DNA from: QWQI01 sp964608915
Lineage (GTDB): Bacteria > Planctomycetota > Planctomycetia > Isosphaerales > Isosphaeraceae
Direction of reading: 5' to 3'
DNA length: 64,000 nucleotides
NCBI GenBank assembly: GCA_964608915.1
Contig: CAZSQA010000029.1
Location: 21,902-85,901 of the forward strand
Of this stretch, positions 45,231-54,570 are shown piece after piece. The notes below the pieces were generated by a model that saw only the letters and a list, made by a program, of their open reading frames with translations, was not told the DNA's origin and searched no databases. A program made the position numbers and the translations under genes. Positions within the stretch are counted from its first letter, which is position 1, and every line of letters begins with the position of its first letter.

Positions 45231-45989
45231 TCAAATGTCGGCGGGTTCGCCAGCGAGTCGGCAATCGAGGAAAATCACGGGGGCGGCTTCCAGAAACGGC
45301 CGCCAGTGTTCGTGTCCGTATTCCGAGATCCCTTGCGGTGAAACCTCAGGCCTGTGCCAGCGCATCTCGTGAAACCCGCATTCTTCGAATACCTTCTCAT
45401 GGGTCGATGGGCTCAGGTGGTAGTTTTCCACCTCAATCGGGCCTTCCTTAAGCAGGAACGTCCACTTGATCGCCGAGCCTTCCTCGAATGGGCATTCTGC
45501 ACTGGCCAGGAAGCCATACTGACGGAAATCCGGAGCCTTCGAATAATCGAAAAAGGGATTGGCGTTGGCCGTCACGAAAACGCCGCCCGGAAGCAAAGAC
45601 CTGGCCACGCCCTGCAACATGGCCCTCAGTTCAGCGGAGCCGCGGGCATAGTTCAGCAGATAGGCCGCCGTGACGATATCGAACTGGCCCAGGTCGGGGA
45701 GTTCGCGGGCGTCTCCGACGTGATATTCGATTCCGAGAGCGAATTGAGTCTCACGTTCGATCGCCAGTTCGATCATGCGCTTCGAAATGTCGACACCGAC
45801 GGTTCGATCCGTGCCCGTGCTCTTGAGCCAGCGAGTCAAAGGGCCGTCACCACAGGCGAGATCCAGAACCTTCTTCCCTTGAGGATTCCCGATCAGGTTC
45901 GACAGGCAATGGCGTTCGATGAAATGCCGCCACGGATGTGTTTTGGCCTGAACGTAGCTTTCGGCGATCGGATCGTAATTCGTAGGCAT
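45231..45989 (-). CDS. class I SAM-dependent methyltransferase
   Basis: A 252-residue Rossmann-fold methyltransferase. It begins MPTNYDPIAESYVQAKTHPWRHFIERH, the common opening of toxoflavin- and ubiquinone-type small-molecule methyltransferases; motif I is VLDLACGDGPLTRWL, the strand 2 acid is GVDIS, and DIVTAAYLLNYARG is motif IV/post-I. It is an isolated minus-strand gene between the TolC-like gene and the large sigma-like gene. The substrate is unknown. Confidence 0.88.
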   Translation of the reverse strand: MPTNYDPIAESYVQAKTHPWRHFIERHCLSNLIGNPQGKKVLDLACGDGPLTRWLKSTGTDRTVGVDISKRMIELAIERETQFALGIEYHVGDARELPDLGQFDIVTAAYLLNYARGSAELRAMLQGVARSLLPGGVFVTANANPFFDYSKAPDFRQYGFLASAECPFEEGSAIKWTFLLKEGPIEVENYHLSPSTHEKVFEECGFHEMRWHRPEVSPQGISEYGHEHWRPFLEAAPVIFLDCRLAGEPADI

Positions 45990-46329
45990 GTGCTGATTCC
46001 GCTTTGGCTCGAATGACCGGATTCGCAGTTCCGATCATTCTACGGTTTGGGCAGGGTCAATCACCCATGCCTGATGCTTCGGGAACCGTTTTTGATTCCA
46101 GTTTCGATTTTTCGCCACGGAACCGGTGTGGAGGTCTGCCTGTTCGCATATCCTGTTGCGGACCGACCGGACGCTCGAACGATCGTGCAAGCTCCAGTGA
46201 GATGACCGATGTTCCCGGAAAATGTCGCTCGAGTTTCGCAAGTCTCGTTCGAATCCGCCGTCAATACAGGTATGGGTTTCGCGAAGGACGTGGATTCCAG
46301 GACCATAGCCACCGGGAGAATTTCGAGTC
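45990..46329. other. divergent intergenic region
   Basis: About 340 bases lie between the methyltransferase start and the sigma-like gene start. No RNA gene, repeat or promoter stood out. Frames within it are shadows. Control sequences for both flanking genes are expected. Confidence 0.4.
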
Positions 46330-47658
46330 ATGTCGATCGGTCATCGTTCCCAGACGACCTGGTATTCGCGGCTTTTCAACGAGTCGGACTATTTCGCCAT
46401 CCATTATTACGAGCGAGTCCGGCGGGCTTTTCTTTCACGATGCAAGAATCAGGAAGAGGCGGACGACCTGACCCAGCAGTTCTTTCAGCGCAAGGTGCTG
46501 GAAGGCAAATTGCTGGAGAAGTTCAAGGAGAGTCTGGAGAAGCTCGAAGGCGAAACCGAGCGTCGCGAATCCGCTGCCGTGGTTCCGTCGTTCCGGAAAT
46601 TTCTGTATCACTCGATCGGCAATTTCTACATCGATCACTACCGCAAGGCGAAAAGAAAAGACCGGCCGAATCTCGACCTCCAGGAATTCGACAATCTGAT
46701 AGCGGACGAGGCGCGGAGTCTGGACCCCGACGCTCTGTATGCTCTTTCCGTGCTCCATCGCGCGATTCAATCCGTACGAAATCATTTTCGTAAGAAGAAC
46801 AAGCCGCATCAGTGGACGATTTTCGAATCGCTGGTCCTTGAGGAATTCCTCACGGGCAGACAGCCAGTCAGTCTGGAGACGCTCAGGGCAAGGTATTTCC
46901 CGGAAAGTCAGGACAATCAGGAGATACACAACAGCCTGACCACGGTCAAGCGCGTGTTTCGACGGGTCCTCTGGACCTATTTCGAAACGGAGTCGGACGA
47001 CTCGTCGAATTGCGACGAGCTGTTCGCCGAGTGGATGACGATCCTCAAACGCAGCAACGCCTCGCTTCACTCCGCACTTCAGGCGGCTTATCGTACCACG
47101 GACATTCCCGCGGCCGATGCTTCGATGGCACTTTCCATGTCGATGGCGCGAGGCCGAGACCTCACGCATTCCGGTGAACCGGAACCCTGCGACGACGACG
47201 AAATGGCGATCCTGTTGAGCTTCCGCATGGATCTTCCGCTTCACGAATGGATCAATGCCGATCGAATGATGTCGATTCTGCCTCGCAAGTCGTATCGGGG
47301 CGGCGACGAACTTCTCAGCGAAATCCGCCAGTTGACGATGGCATCGCTACTTGAGGACGACCTGGCGACTCCGGAAGTTCCGGGCCGACTGCCGACGGTC
47401 GATCTGCTCACGCTGATCAAGAACGAATCCAAACGTCTTTCGAGATCGGACGATCAGGCGATTCCCCGGCACATTCACTCCCTTTTCTATACGCTGGCTT
47501 CGCTGATCGCGCTTGACCGTTACGGCATGAAAATCTCAAGCCTTGACGAAGCGACGATCGAATCCAACATGCGCTGGTACCTCAAACGACCGTGGCTCGA
47601 CGACCGCGCACGCAAGACCTTCCGGGATTACTTGAGCCGAAAATCTGGCGGCAATTGA
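46330..47658 (+). CDS. large sigma-70-like (ECF-related) protein
   Basis: A 442-residue protein whose first half resembles ECF sigma factors. Residues 20-95 contain a region 2-like helix set (FLSRCKNQEEADDLTQQFFQRKVLEG and FRKFLYHSIGNFYIDHYRKAKRKDRP). Residues about 145-220 have a region 4-like helix-turn-helix (RQPVSLETLRARYFPESQDN, then EIHNSLTTVKRVFRRVLW). The remaining 220 residues have no recognised domain and are rich in acidic and Leu residues. Such long sigma-like proteins are frequent in planctomycetes. ECF proteins are normally about 180-200 residues, so the tail may be a built-in regulatory domain. The next gene in the window is the cellulase on the other strand, and a terminator follows directly. 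Confidence 0.75.
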   Translation: MSIGHRSQTTWYSRLFNESDYFAIHYYERVRRAFLSRCKNQEEADDLTQQFFQRKVLEGKLLEKFKESLEKLEGETERRESAAVVPSFRKFLYHSIGNFYIDHYRKAKRKDRPNLDLQEFDNLIADEARSLDPDALYALSVLHRAIQSVRNHFRKKNKPHQWTIFESLVLEEFLTGRQPVSLETLRARYFPESQDNQEIHNSLTTVKRVFRRVLWTYFETESDDSSNCDELFAEWMTILKRSNASLHSALQAAYRTTDIPAADASMALSMSMARGRDLTHSGEPEPCDDDEMAILLSFRMDLPLHEWINADRMMSILPRKSYRGGDELLSEIRQLTMASLLEDDLATPEVPGRLPTVDLLTLIKNESKRLSRSDDQAIPRHIHSLFYTLASLIALDRYGMKISSLDEATIESNMRWYLKRPWLDDRARKTFRDYLSRKSGGN

Positions 47659-47684
47659 AATCCTGACTCGGCAATCTCTCGTAG

Positions 47685-47732
47685 AAACCGGAATCAAGGC
47701 GATCGAAATCGATGGCCGTTCCGGTTTTTTTT
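47685..47732 (+). terminator. Rho-independent terminator of the sigma-like gene
   Basis: AAACCGGAA (47685-47693) pairs with TTCCGGTTT (47719-47727), with a smaller hairpin CGAT-CGAA-ATCG in the loop, followed by a run of eight T. It starts 27 bases after the stop codon. Confidence 0.88.
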
Positions 47733-47925
47733 CAAGTCCTTCTAAGCCGGCTGGATCGTCAGCCCGGGATCCTCGAGCTCCAGCTTGGGATATCTTTATC
47801 GGGTTCATCATGAAATTCCGTGGGCTGGAAATCTTTCATTCCGTATCGAACTCGTGAATGAATCCGAATTGCACTCGAATCGGCATTATGGAATGGGTGG
47901 CATATCGCTCTTCCTGCCTGCTATT

Positions 47926-48145
47926 CACCCTGAAAGGGCGGAAGGTCAATAGCCCTGGGTGAAACCCGGGGAATTGCGATCGAGATGCGATATGTCTTGC
48001 GGCCTGAAAGCTGTAGTTCTTGAAGAGTGCCTTCCTTGTGAAAAACGAGGGTTTCCTGCACCCTTTCAGGGTGCTGTTCCATTGGTTGGCACACGATTCT
48101 CCAGGATTTCACACTGGGCTATTGACCTTCGACCTTTCAGGTCGA
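47926..48145. repeat. multi-hairpin intergenic repeat element
   Basis: A 220-base element with complementary ends. The left arm (about 47928-47964) and the right arm (about 48107-48144) share the core AAGGTCAATAGCCC in opposite orientation and pair over about 36 bases with few mismatches. Inside it CCCTTTCAGGGTG (48061-48073) is the exact reverse complement of CACCCTGAAAGGG (47926-47938), and GCACCCT-TTC-AGGGTGC (48058-48074) forms its own 7-bp hairpin. CCCTGGGT-GAA-ACCCGGGG (47953-47971) makes another stem. The element is non-coding, and dispersed repeats with similar cores are familiar in planctomycete genomes. Confidence 0.7.
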
Positions 48146-48331
48146 TTTCGATGATCGAAGTTCGAACCCGAGATCTCTTTGGTTCGTCGTAATGCAGCGG
48201 ATGACGTTTTCGTGAGACGACGAGATGATAGCCTGACTCATTCCGAATTCGTGTTCACCCACGAGAATCTCTGAAGAACCCCGTTTTCTTGTGAGTATCG
48301 GGACCGATTCGAAGGATCGTAATTCAAAATT

Positions 48332-48360
48332 GGGGCCGGCTCCGAGGAAGAGCCGGCCCC
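48332..48360 (-). terminator. second hairpin downstream of the cellulase gene
   Basis: A perfect 11-base-pair stem, GGGGCCGGCTC with GAGCCGGCCCC, and a 7-base loop. Read on the minus strand it is followed by AATTTTG. It lies about 55 bases past the first terminator and forms a backup for the cellulase gene. Confidence 0.6.
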
Positions 48361-48414
48361 TGATCGCATCGAAATCGAATGGACGATTATCACCACAAGC
48401 GGAAGAAACTTTCG

Positions 48415-48459
48415 AAAACCCCCGCCACGGGTTCTGATGAGAGGCAGAGCCCGTGGCGG
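48415..48459 (-). terminator. Rho-independent terminator of the cellulase gene
   Basis: CCGCCACGGG (48422-48431) pairs perfectly with CCCGTGGCGG (48450-48459); on the minus strand the stem is followed by GGG and then TTTT (48418-48415). It begins 15 bases after the cellulase stop codon. Confidence 0.75.
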
Positions 48460-48473
48460 AGGCGAGAAGAGGA

Positions 48474-51400
48474 TCAAACGGACCGGCCATTGAGGACGAC
48501 GTTCGAAATCGTACGCGCCGCCGATCCCGTTCCGCTGGCCTGGAAGCCGAACGTCACGGACTGGCCCGGCTGAATCGTTCCATTGTAGGCCAGGTTCCGG
48601 ATCGTGTACCGGTTGCCCGACTTTTTCGAAATTTCGCCGTTCCAGATGTTCACGATCGTCGCGGGAAGGTCGAATTCGAGCGTCCAGCCGTTGATGGCCG
48701 TCGTGCCGGAGTTCGTGATCGTCACTTCAGCGGTGTAGCCTGAGGTCCAGTCGCTGGTGACTTTCAATTTGACGTTGGACGCACCCGCGGGTGGTGCGTC
48801 GTCGTTGAGGACGGTCGCGGTGACCGATGGAGTACCGATGACGGCACCGCTCGCAGCCGAAAAGTTCAGGAGGAAGGTTTCGTCGAGTTCCGATACCGTG
48901 TCGCCCAGGACAGAAACCGGCACTTCCATCGAAGTGACGCCCGGGGCGAACGTCAGCGTACCCGAAGCCGCCGAATAGTCCGATCCGGCCGTCGCCGTGC
49001 CGTTGGCGGTGGAGTAGTTGACCGAGATCGGCGTGCTCGAAGCCTGAGACAGCCTGACGACGAATTTGGCCTGGCTCGATCCGGAATTTCCTTCGGCGAT
49101 GCTGATCGCCGACGACGAAATCGTCGGTGTGCCGGGGATCGAAGCACCCGGGGTGTCTCCGAACAGCTTTCTGGTCCCGAATTCGAAAACGGGAATTTTC
49201 GAAGACATGATGAAGTCGTCGCGGTTGGCCTTCAGGCCCTGATAGGACCAGTCATTCGATGGATTCCATGCCGAGGCGGGGACGCCGGACTTCAATCCGA
49301 TCCGGACCTGGGCTTCTTTCGAAAATCCTCCGGCGACCGGGCCGATAGCGACGCCCTTGAAGCTGACGTCGACATAGTAAATGTTGCGAGCGGCGTCGAA
49401 CGGCAGCAGCTGGCTGATCGTCGCGCCCTGGGAATAGTAGCTGTTGACCAGTAAGTCGCTCACGCTGTATCCGGCGGCATAGGTCTCCGAAAGATCGACG
49501 AAATACCGGAAGGAGAGGTCGGAACTCATGCGGGCAGGCCAGGCGGAGCGATTGTTCAGCAAAGCCCGCACTTCGGTGAACGTGGTGCCCTGCTGGTTGA
49601 TCGAAGCCTGCACGAAGAACTCGTCGCCTTTGGCTTCCGGGGCGGGGAACTGGGCCAGCGGCTGGCCGCCGTATTCCAGAGCCATGCGGGCAAGAGCACC
49701 TGTGATACCTGCATTGTAATCGAGCGACACTTCGTTCGAAATGTAATTCGAACGGACGTCGTGATAATTCAGGTCGTCGGTCGATTCGGGGCCTCCGACC
49801 AGTGCTCCATAGAGAATATGACGGTTCGGCGTAGGGTTCGAGACGTTTCCGTCCCAGACGCCGCTGGCGGCACGGTGATGCGGATTCACGGGCGAATTGT
49901 TGCCGAATCCGACCATATAGCTGGAATTGCGGGGGTTGTCGCCGAGAATGTAATTGATCTGATTCACGGCGAAGTCATGGTATCGGCCGTTGTAGTCGCG
50001 CACCGTATCGGAATAGATCAGCGACAGAAAGGCCGTCGTCGAAGAGTATCGCAGCGACCCCCAGCCATTGAGGAACGCCAGTCCCCCCGGAGTGTAGGAA
50101 ATGCGATTGGCGCCGCCGTTGATACCCACGGACCAGTAATCCAGCCAGCGTTCGGCGTCCACCTTGTAGACGCTCTTGCCGGTTTCCTGGGCCAGCATGA
50201 CAGCGGCTCCGTAGCGTTTGTCGTCCCAGGAATGGGTCCACGTCATCGTCTGGCCAGCGAAGCTGCGTGCGTATTCGGCTTCGGCGTCGGCCAGATACTG
50301 AGCCTTGCCGGTCGCCTTGTAAAGCCACGTGCCGGCCCAGACGAGTTCGTCGAGATAGCCGCTGTAGGAATTGTAATAGCTGGCGGCGTCCGCGATACTG
50401 TCGGAATATTTCCCGCGATAGGTCGTCGCGAAGCTGTAAAGCTGCTCGGCATGAGTGAGCAACTGGGCGGCGTATGCCGGGTCGGTCTTGATGAAGACCT
50501 CATAGGCCGCGGCAAGGGCAGCGGCCGCTTCGCCGGCGAGGTCGCTGCCGGGGTGCTGGGCGTCGATCTTGAACGCTGGCCGATCCATCGACATGACCTC
50601 AGGCGCGCCCCAGAAGGCGTGGTCCAGATCGCCCCGGCCCACCTGACCCCAGAATTCGTTGGGGGCGGTGTGGGCCTTCATGATCCAGTCCGTTCCCCAT
50701 TTTATCGAATCGAGAATGCGGGTGAGTTGCCCCGTGGCGGCATAGCCGTCGCGGTATTGATCCGCTCCCCAGGCCAGCAGGGTCATGGCACCGGCCATCG
50801 GGAATGCGAACTTGACGTGGTCGCCGGCATCCCAATAGCCGCCGGAAAGGTCGACGCCGACGGAGGCTCCGTCGTTCAGGGCCGAATCGCCGCGCCAGTT
50901 GACGACGTAGTTATCAGGCAAGTCGCCGGAACGCTGCGCTTCGTAGAAGTAAATGGACTTCTGCACGGCTTCGCCATAGTTGTATTTGGCGGCGGCCGCG
51001 TCGTCGTTGAGTATCGTGCCCAGGGCCGTTCCTCGCAGGATCGTGGCATTCACAGCCCCTGCAAGCAGCAGCTTGAAGGCTTCGTTCGGCTCGACGGCCG
51101 TATCGCCTGTGACATTGACGGTGACCGTTCGGCGTGTGATGCCGGGGCCGAACGAAATCGAACCGGAAGCCGCGGTGAAATCGATTCCCGCGGTGGCTGT
51201 GTCGCCGATCGCGGAAAAATTGACGGTGATGGTCGATGTCGAAGCCGCCGACAGGACGATTTCGAATACGGCGGCCGTGGTGCCGCTGTCGCCCTCGGCG
51301 ACGGAAATGTCGGAAACGGAAAGCGTGGGGAGGGGGGCAGGCTGGGCGTCGTCGTTGCGGATCGTGCCCGTCGCTTGCGCCCGGCCGACGGTCGCCCCGG

Positions 51401-53630
51401 AGGGGCTCGTGAGATTCAGGACGAACGCTTCGTCGGGCTCGAATGTCGTGTCGCCGAGGATCGTGACCGACACGGTCTTTTCCGTCACGCCGGGGGCGAA
51501 ACTGAGAGTGCCGGAGGTGGCCGTATAATCAGACCCGGCTGTGGCTGTGCCGTTCGCCGTTGCGTAATTCACGCTCACGGCGGACGCGGAAGCGGCGGAA
51601 AGCTTGACGGTGAAGGACATGGTCTTCGAGCCGGAATTGCCTTCGTCGACGGTCACGTCGGCGACGGTGAGCTGGGGCAGGGTGACGACGGGCGAGTCGT
51701 CGTTACGAATGGTTCCGACACCCTCGCCGTCCGCGATCGTGGCGTTCGAAGGGCTCGTCAGCATGACTCGGAAGATTTCGTCCGGCTCGATGACCGAATC
51801 GCCCACTATCGTCACGAAGACGCTCTTGCGGGTTTCGCCGGGTGCGAAGGTCAGCGTGCCGGTTTTGGCGGCATAATCGCCAGGGGCAGCGGCAGTTCCG
51901 TCAGCCGTCGCGTAACTGACGGTCACAGGGCTCGCCGATGCGGCAGAGAGTGACACGACGAATTCCATCGTGTTCGTCGCTCCGCTCACCGGGGCCAGAG
52001 CGAACTGGACGGGTTTGAGCAGATTGACCTTGGCCGTGATGGGGGTTGTCCAGTCGCTGGAAAGAATGCCGCCGGTATCGGTGGAATTCGGGTTCCAGGA
52101 CCAGTATGTCCAGCTCACGCCCTGTTGGCCGGCGGAGAGGTCGTTCGTGCCGTTGCCGTCGAGATCGCCGGCGAGGTATTGAACGAGTTTGTCGGCCCAT
52201 TGACGATCAGAGGCCGTTTCCAGCTTGCTGCCGAATTCGCCGATGAGAACCGGGGCGATATTCTGGCGGAAAAGGTAACCCCAGTTCTGGTCCCAGATCG
52301 CGTGCAGGTTGTTCGGATAGCTCGGGTCGGAAAACCACCGCTGGTTGTAGACGGAAGCCGGATATTCGTGGGGCGAATAGACGAGGCGATTGGCTACATT
52401 GAGCCGCACCGGGGCCGAACCGGCGCTGGAGAGATTGCCGCCCCACCAGGTGGATCCGCTGGCGGCGTTCTCGACACCCTCCACGATGATCAGCCAGTTG
52501 GGGTTCGCGGCGAGAACGGCGTTACCGGCCTTTTCGGCCGCGAGCCGCCAGTCGGTGGCGGCATTGCCGCTGCCCCAGGTCGCCTGGCCGTGAGGTTCGT
52601 TGTGAAGGTCCGCTCCGATGACCGTAGGGTTGCCCTTGTACCTGTTGGCCAGCATGACCCAGTCGGATATCCAGCGAGATTCCGAATATTCAGGCGTATA
52701 CCACAAGCCGTTTTCCTGAGCGCTGTTGCCGGCGGTGGAACGGTGGTGGTCGAGGATGATTCGCAAGCCGATCTGTCCGGCGTAATCGACGATTTTGTCC
52801 ATGATTCCCAGGGCTTTGAGCCCCTGCAGATCCGGATTTTTGTTGTAATCGATGCTGTTGGGCGTGCTGGCGGCGTCGAGTGCCTGATTCGAGTAGGGCA
52901 GACGGATGGTATTGAAGCCCAGTTGCTTCATCTGATCCATCATGTCCTTGTATCCACGAGTCCACAGCCCGTGAGGGGTGAAATTGGCCGTCTCCATGCC
53001 GAACCAGTTTACGCCGGCGATTTTCACGGATGCGCCGTTCGAATCGACGATCTGACTGCCGAACGTGCTGAAAAATCCTGTGGTCTGGGCCGTCGCGTCA
53101 CCTTCGGTTTTCGAAACGTCCGCAATGGAAATGGACGGTGCCGGTGTCGACGAGCCGACAGCGACGCCGTTGAAGGCGTAATTTCGTGGCGCGACGGGAT
53201 TTCCGGGTGAGCCGTTGAAGCCGAACGAAATGCTTGCCCCCGGGGCGATCGAGGCGTTATAGCCCATGTCCTTGACCGTGAGCCTGGAGCCGACCTTGCT
53301 GACGACGGCAGCGTTCCAGATGGAGTCGATTTTCGGGTCGAAGTCCATCGCCAGAGTCCAGCCGTTGATGGCCGTCGTTCCGGCGTTGGCGATAGTCATC
53401 TGGCCGGTGAATCCGGAGCCCCAGTCGGCGGTTTTCGCGAACGAGATCGTGACCAGCGGTGCGGTGAGCGTTCCCACGGTTCCACCGCCCGGGTCGGCCA
53501 TCACGAGCCTTTGTTCCAGGCCTTCGATACGCGGAGTCCGGCGGGCGGCGCGGCGTCTGCGGGCGGCATCGGCCTCGCCGAATCGGCTGCGAAACGTACC
53601 ATAGCGATTCAGGATTTTTCGCGAATGCAT
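48474..53630 (-). CDS. bifunctional GH5-GH9 cellulase with CBM2, CBM3 and Calx-beta domains
   Basis: A 1718-residue multimodular secreted cellulase. Order: N-terminal export-type segment with RIEGLEQRLVM (about 35-44, a LEPR-XLL-like motif); CBM2 (about 55-158); GH5 (about 185-540) with acid/base Glu345 in DLHNEPHG and nucleophile Glu465 in IGEFG; three Calx-beta domains (about 541-870); GH9 (about 885-1330) with DAGDHVKFAFPMA, NPHHRAASG and a final Glu in SNEVSLDYNAG; CBM3 (about 1345-1500); a fourth Calx-beta (about 1515-1610); a second CBM2 (about 1618-1718). Both catalytic modules are complete. The start at 53630 has AGGAG 13 bases upstream; an in-frame GTG at 53714 is less likely. It is divergent from an ECF sigma factor and kinase. 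The enzyme should degrade cellulose outside the cell. Confidence 0.95.
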   Translation of the reverse strand: MHSRKILNRYGTFRSRFGEADAARRRRAARRTPRIEGLEQRLVMADPGGGTVGTLTAPLVTISFAKTADWGSGFTGQMTIANAGTTAINGWTLAMDFDPKIDSIWNAAVVSKVGSRLTVKDMGYNASIAPGASISFGFNGSPGNPVAPRNYAFNGVAVGSSTPAPSISIADVSKTEGDATAQTTGFFSTFGSQIVDSNGASVKIAGVNWFGMETANFTPHGLWTRGYKDMMDQMKQLGFNTIRLPYSNQALDAASTPNSIDYNKNPDLQGLKALGIMDKIVDYAGQIGLRIILDHHRSTAGNSAQENGLWYTPEYSESRWISDWVMLANRYKGNPTVIGADLHNEPHGQATWGSGNAATDWRLAAEKAGNAVLAANPNWLIIVEGVENAASGSTWWGGNLSSAGSAPVRLNVANRLVYSPHEYPASVYNQRWFSDPSYPNNLHAIWDQNWGYLFRQNIAPVLIGEFGSKLETASDRQWADKLVQYLAGDLDGNGTNDLSAGQQGVSWTYWSWNPNSTDTGGILSSDWTTPITAKVNLLKPVQFALAPVSGATNTMEFVVSLSAASASPVTVSYATADGTAAAPGDYAAKTGTLTFAPGETRKSVFVTIVGDSVIEPDEIFRVMLTSPSNATIADGEGVGTIRNDDSPVVTLPQLTVADVTVDEGNSGSKTMSFTVKLSAASASAVSVNYATANGTATAGSDYTATSGTLSFAPGVTEKTVSVTILGDTTFEPDEAFVLNLTSPSGATVGRAQATGTIRNDDAQPAPLPTLSVSDISVAEGDSGTTAAVFEIVLSAASTSTITVNFSAIGDTATAGIDFTAASGSISFGPGITRRTVTVNVTGDTAVEPNEAFKLLLAGAVNATILRGTALGTILNDDAAAAKYNYGEAVQKSIYFYEAQRSGDLPDNYVVNWRGDSALNDGASVGVDLSGGYWDAGDHVKFAFPMAGAMTLLAWGADQYRDGYAATGQLTRILDSIKWGTDWIMKAHTAPNEFWGQVGRGDLDHAFWGAPEVMSMDRPAFKIDAQHPGSDLAGEAAAALAAAYEVFIKTDPAYAAQLLTHAEQLYSFATTYRGKYSDSIADAASYYNSYSGYLDELVWAGTWLYKATGKAQYLADAEAEYARSFAGQTMTWTHSWDDKRYGAAVMLAQETGKSVYKVDAERWLDYWSVGINGGANRISYTPGGLAFLNGWGSLRYSSTTAFLSLIYSDTVRDYNGRYHDFAVNQINYILGDNPRNSSYMVGFGNNSPVNPHHRAASGVWDGNVSNPTPNRHILYGALVGGPESTDDLNYHDVRSNYISNEVSLDYNAGITGALARMALEYGGQPLAQFPAPEAKGDEFFVQASINQQGTTFTEVRALLNNRSAWPARMSSDLSFRYFVDLSETYAAGYSVSDLLVNSYYSQGATISQLLPFDAARNIYYVDVSFKGVAIGPVAGGFSKEAQVRIGLKSGVPASAWNPSNDWSYQGLKANRDDFIMSSKIPVFEFGTRKLFGDTPGASIPGTPTISSSAISIAEGNSGSSQAKFVVRLSQASSTPISVNYSTANGTATAGSDYSAASGTLTFAPGVTSMEVPVSVLGDTVSELDETFLLNFSAASGAVIGTPSVTATVLNDDAPPAGASNVKLKVTSDWTSGYTAEVTITNSGTTAINGWTLEFDLPATIVNIWNGEISKKSGNRYTIRNLAYNGTIQPGQSVTFGFQASGTGSAARTISNVVLNGRSV

Positions 53631-53860
53631 ATCAAGTTGCTCCTGTTCAGGAATTTCGCGATTTTCGAATTCGAATTTCGCGAGCGTCTGCTCTGGAGGC
53701 GACAGGGTCGCCACAGTGCGGCATCGGTGTCAGATCATCGGTTTCCATGCCTTACGGGGGATCGAAGCGAGGGGAGTCACGTGAACCACTCATGCCATCC
53801 GAACGTAACTTGTCAGGGTGAGGCTGAAACCTTAACCTGAATTCTGGAGAATCGAAAAAA

Positions 53861-54493
53861 ATGATTCTCAGCCCTTCGGAGTCTGTCGGAATGAGTGCAT
53901 CGGGTAACCTGGATACCAGCACGACGCTGCTGCGCAAGCTCCGTCAGCATCCGCCGAACGAACATGCCTGGAACACCTTCGTCGATAAGTACGGCCGTCT
54001 CATCTTCGGCTGGGCTCGCCATTGGGGGCTGAGCCCCGAGGATTCCGAAGACCTGACCCAGAACGTTCTACTGGATCTGGCCAGGCAGATGAGCGAGTTC
54101 CGTTATGACCCCCGGCTGCGATTTCGAGGCTGGCTGCACACGCTCACGTTCCGAAAATGGCGGCGGTTTCTGACGGACCGCAATCGCCTGCGCGCGGGTT
54201 CCGACGACATTGCCCTCGAAAATGCCTCCACGCCGGAAGCCCACAAAGATTTTCTGACGCGGCTTCAGGTCGATTCGGAACGCGAGCTGCTCGCCCTGGC
54301 GAAAGAAAAGGTTCGTGCCAGAGTGCAGCCCAAAACCTGGGAGGCGTTCCGCCTGACCGCGCTTGAGAATCTGTCAGGCGCCGATGCGGCCGTTCGACTG
54401 GGGATCAAAGTCGGTTCCGTGTTCGTCGCTCGAAGCAAGGTGCAGCGGATGATCCAGGACGAATACCGTCAGCTTCTGGACGAATCGGACTGA
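53861..54493 (+). CDS. ECF-type RNA polymerase sigma factor
   Basis: A 210-residue sigma-70 family protein of the ECF class. Region 2 spans about 25-100: WNTFVDKYGRLIFGWARHWGLSPEDSEDLTQNVLLDLARQM and FRGWLHTLTFRKWRRFLTDR. Region 4 is in the C-terminal 60 residues (TWEAFRLTALENLSGADAAVRLGIKVGSVFVARSKVQRMIQDE). The start is ATG 53861, or 53891 with GGAG at 53878. The kinase gene follows after 77 bases, and the pair is the classical planctomycete ECF-kinase arrangement. Its cellulase neighbour is divergent across a 230-base control region, making it a likely target. Confidence 0.93.
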   Translation: MILSPSESVGMSASGNLDTSTTLLRKLRQHPPNEHAWNTFVDKYGRLIFGWARHWGLSPEDSEDLTQNVLLDLARQMSEFRYDPRLRFRGWLHTLTFRKWRRFLTDRNRLRAGSDDIALENASTPEAHKDFLTRLQVDSERELLALAKEKVRARVQPKTWEAFRLTALENLSGADAAVRLGIKVGSVFVARSKVQRMIQDEYRQLLDESD

Positions 54494-54570
54494 AGCGTCA
54501 CGCGGATCGTGTCAGCGGCGTATGGACTCCTGACCGATGGCTCGAACGAACCGGCATCACAGAGATTCGC

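Noticed and set aside
49761..51953. 730-residue plus-strand frame inside the cellulase gene
   Set aside because: Antisense to the GH9 and Calx-beta coding sequence, which has catalytic motifs; the translation is random-looking.
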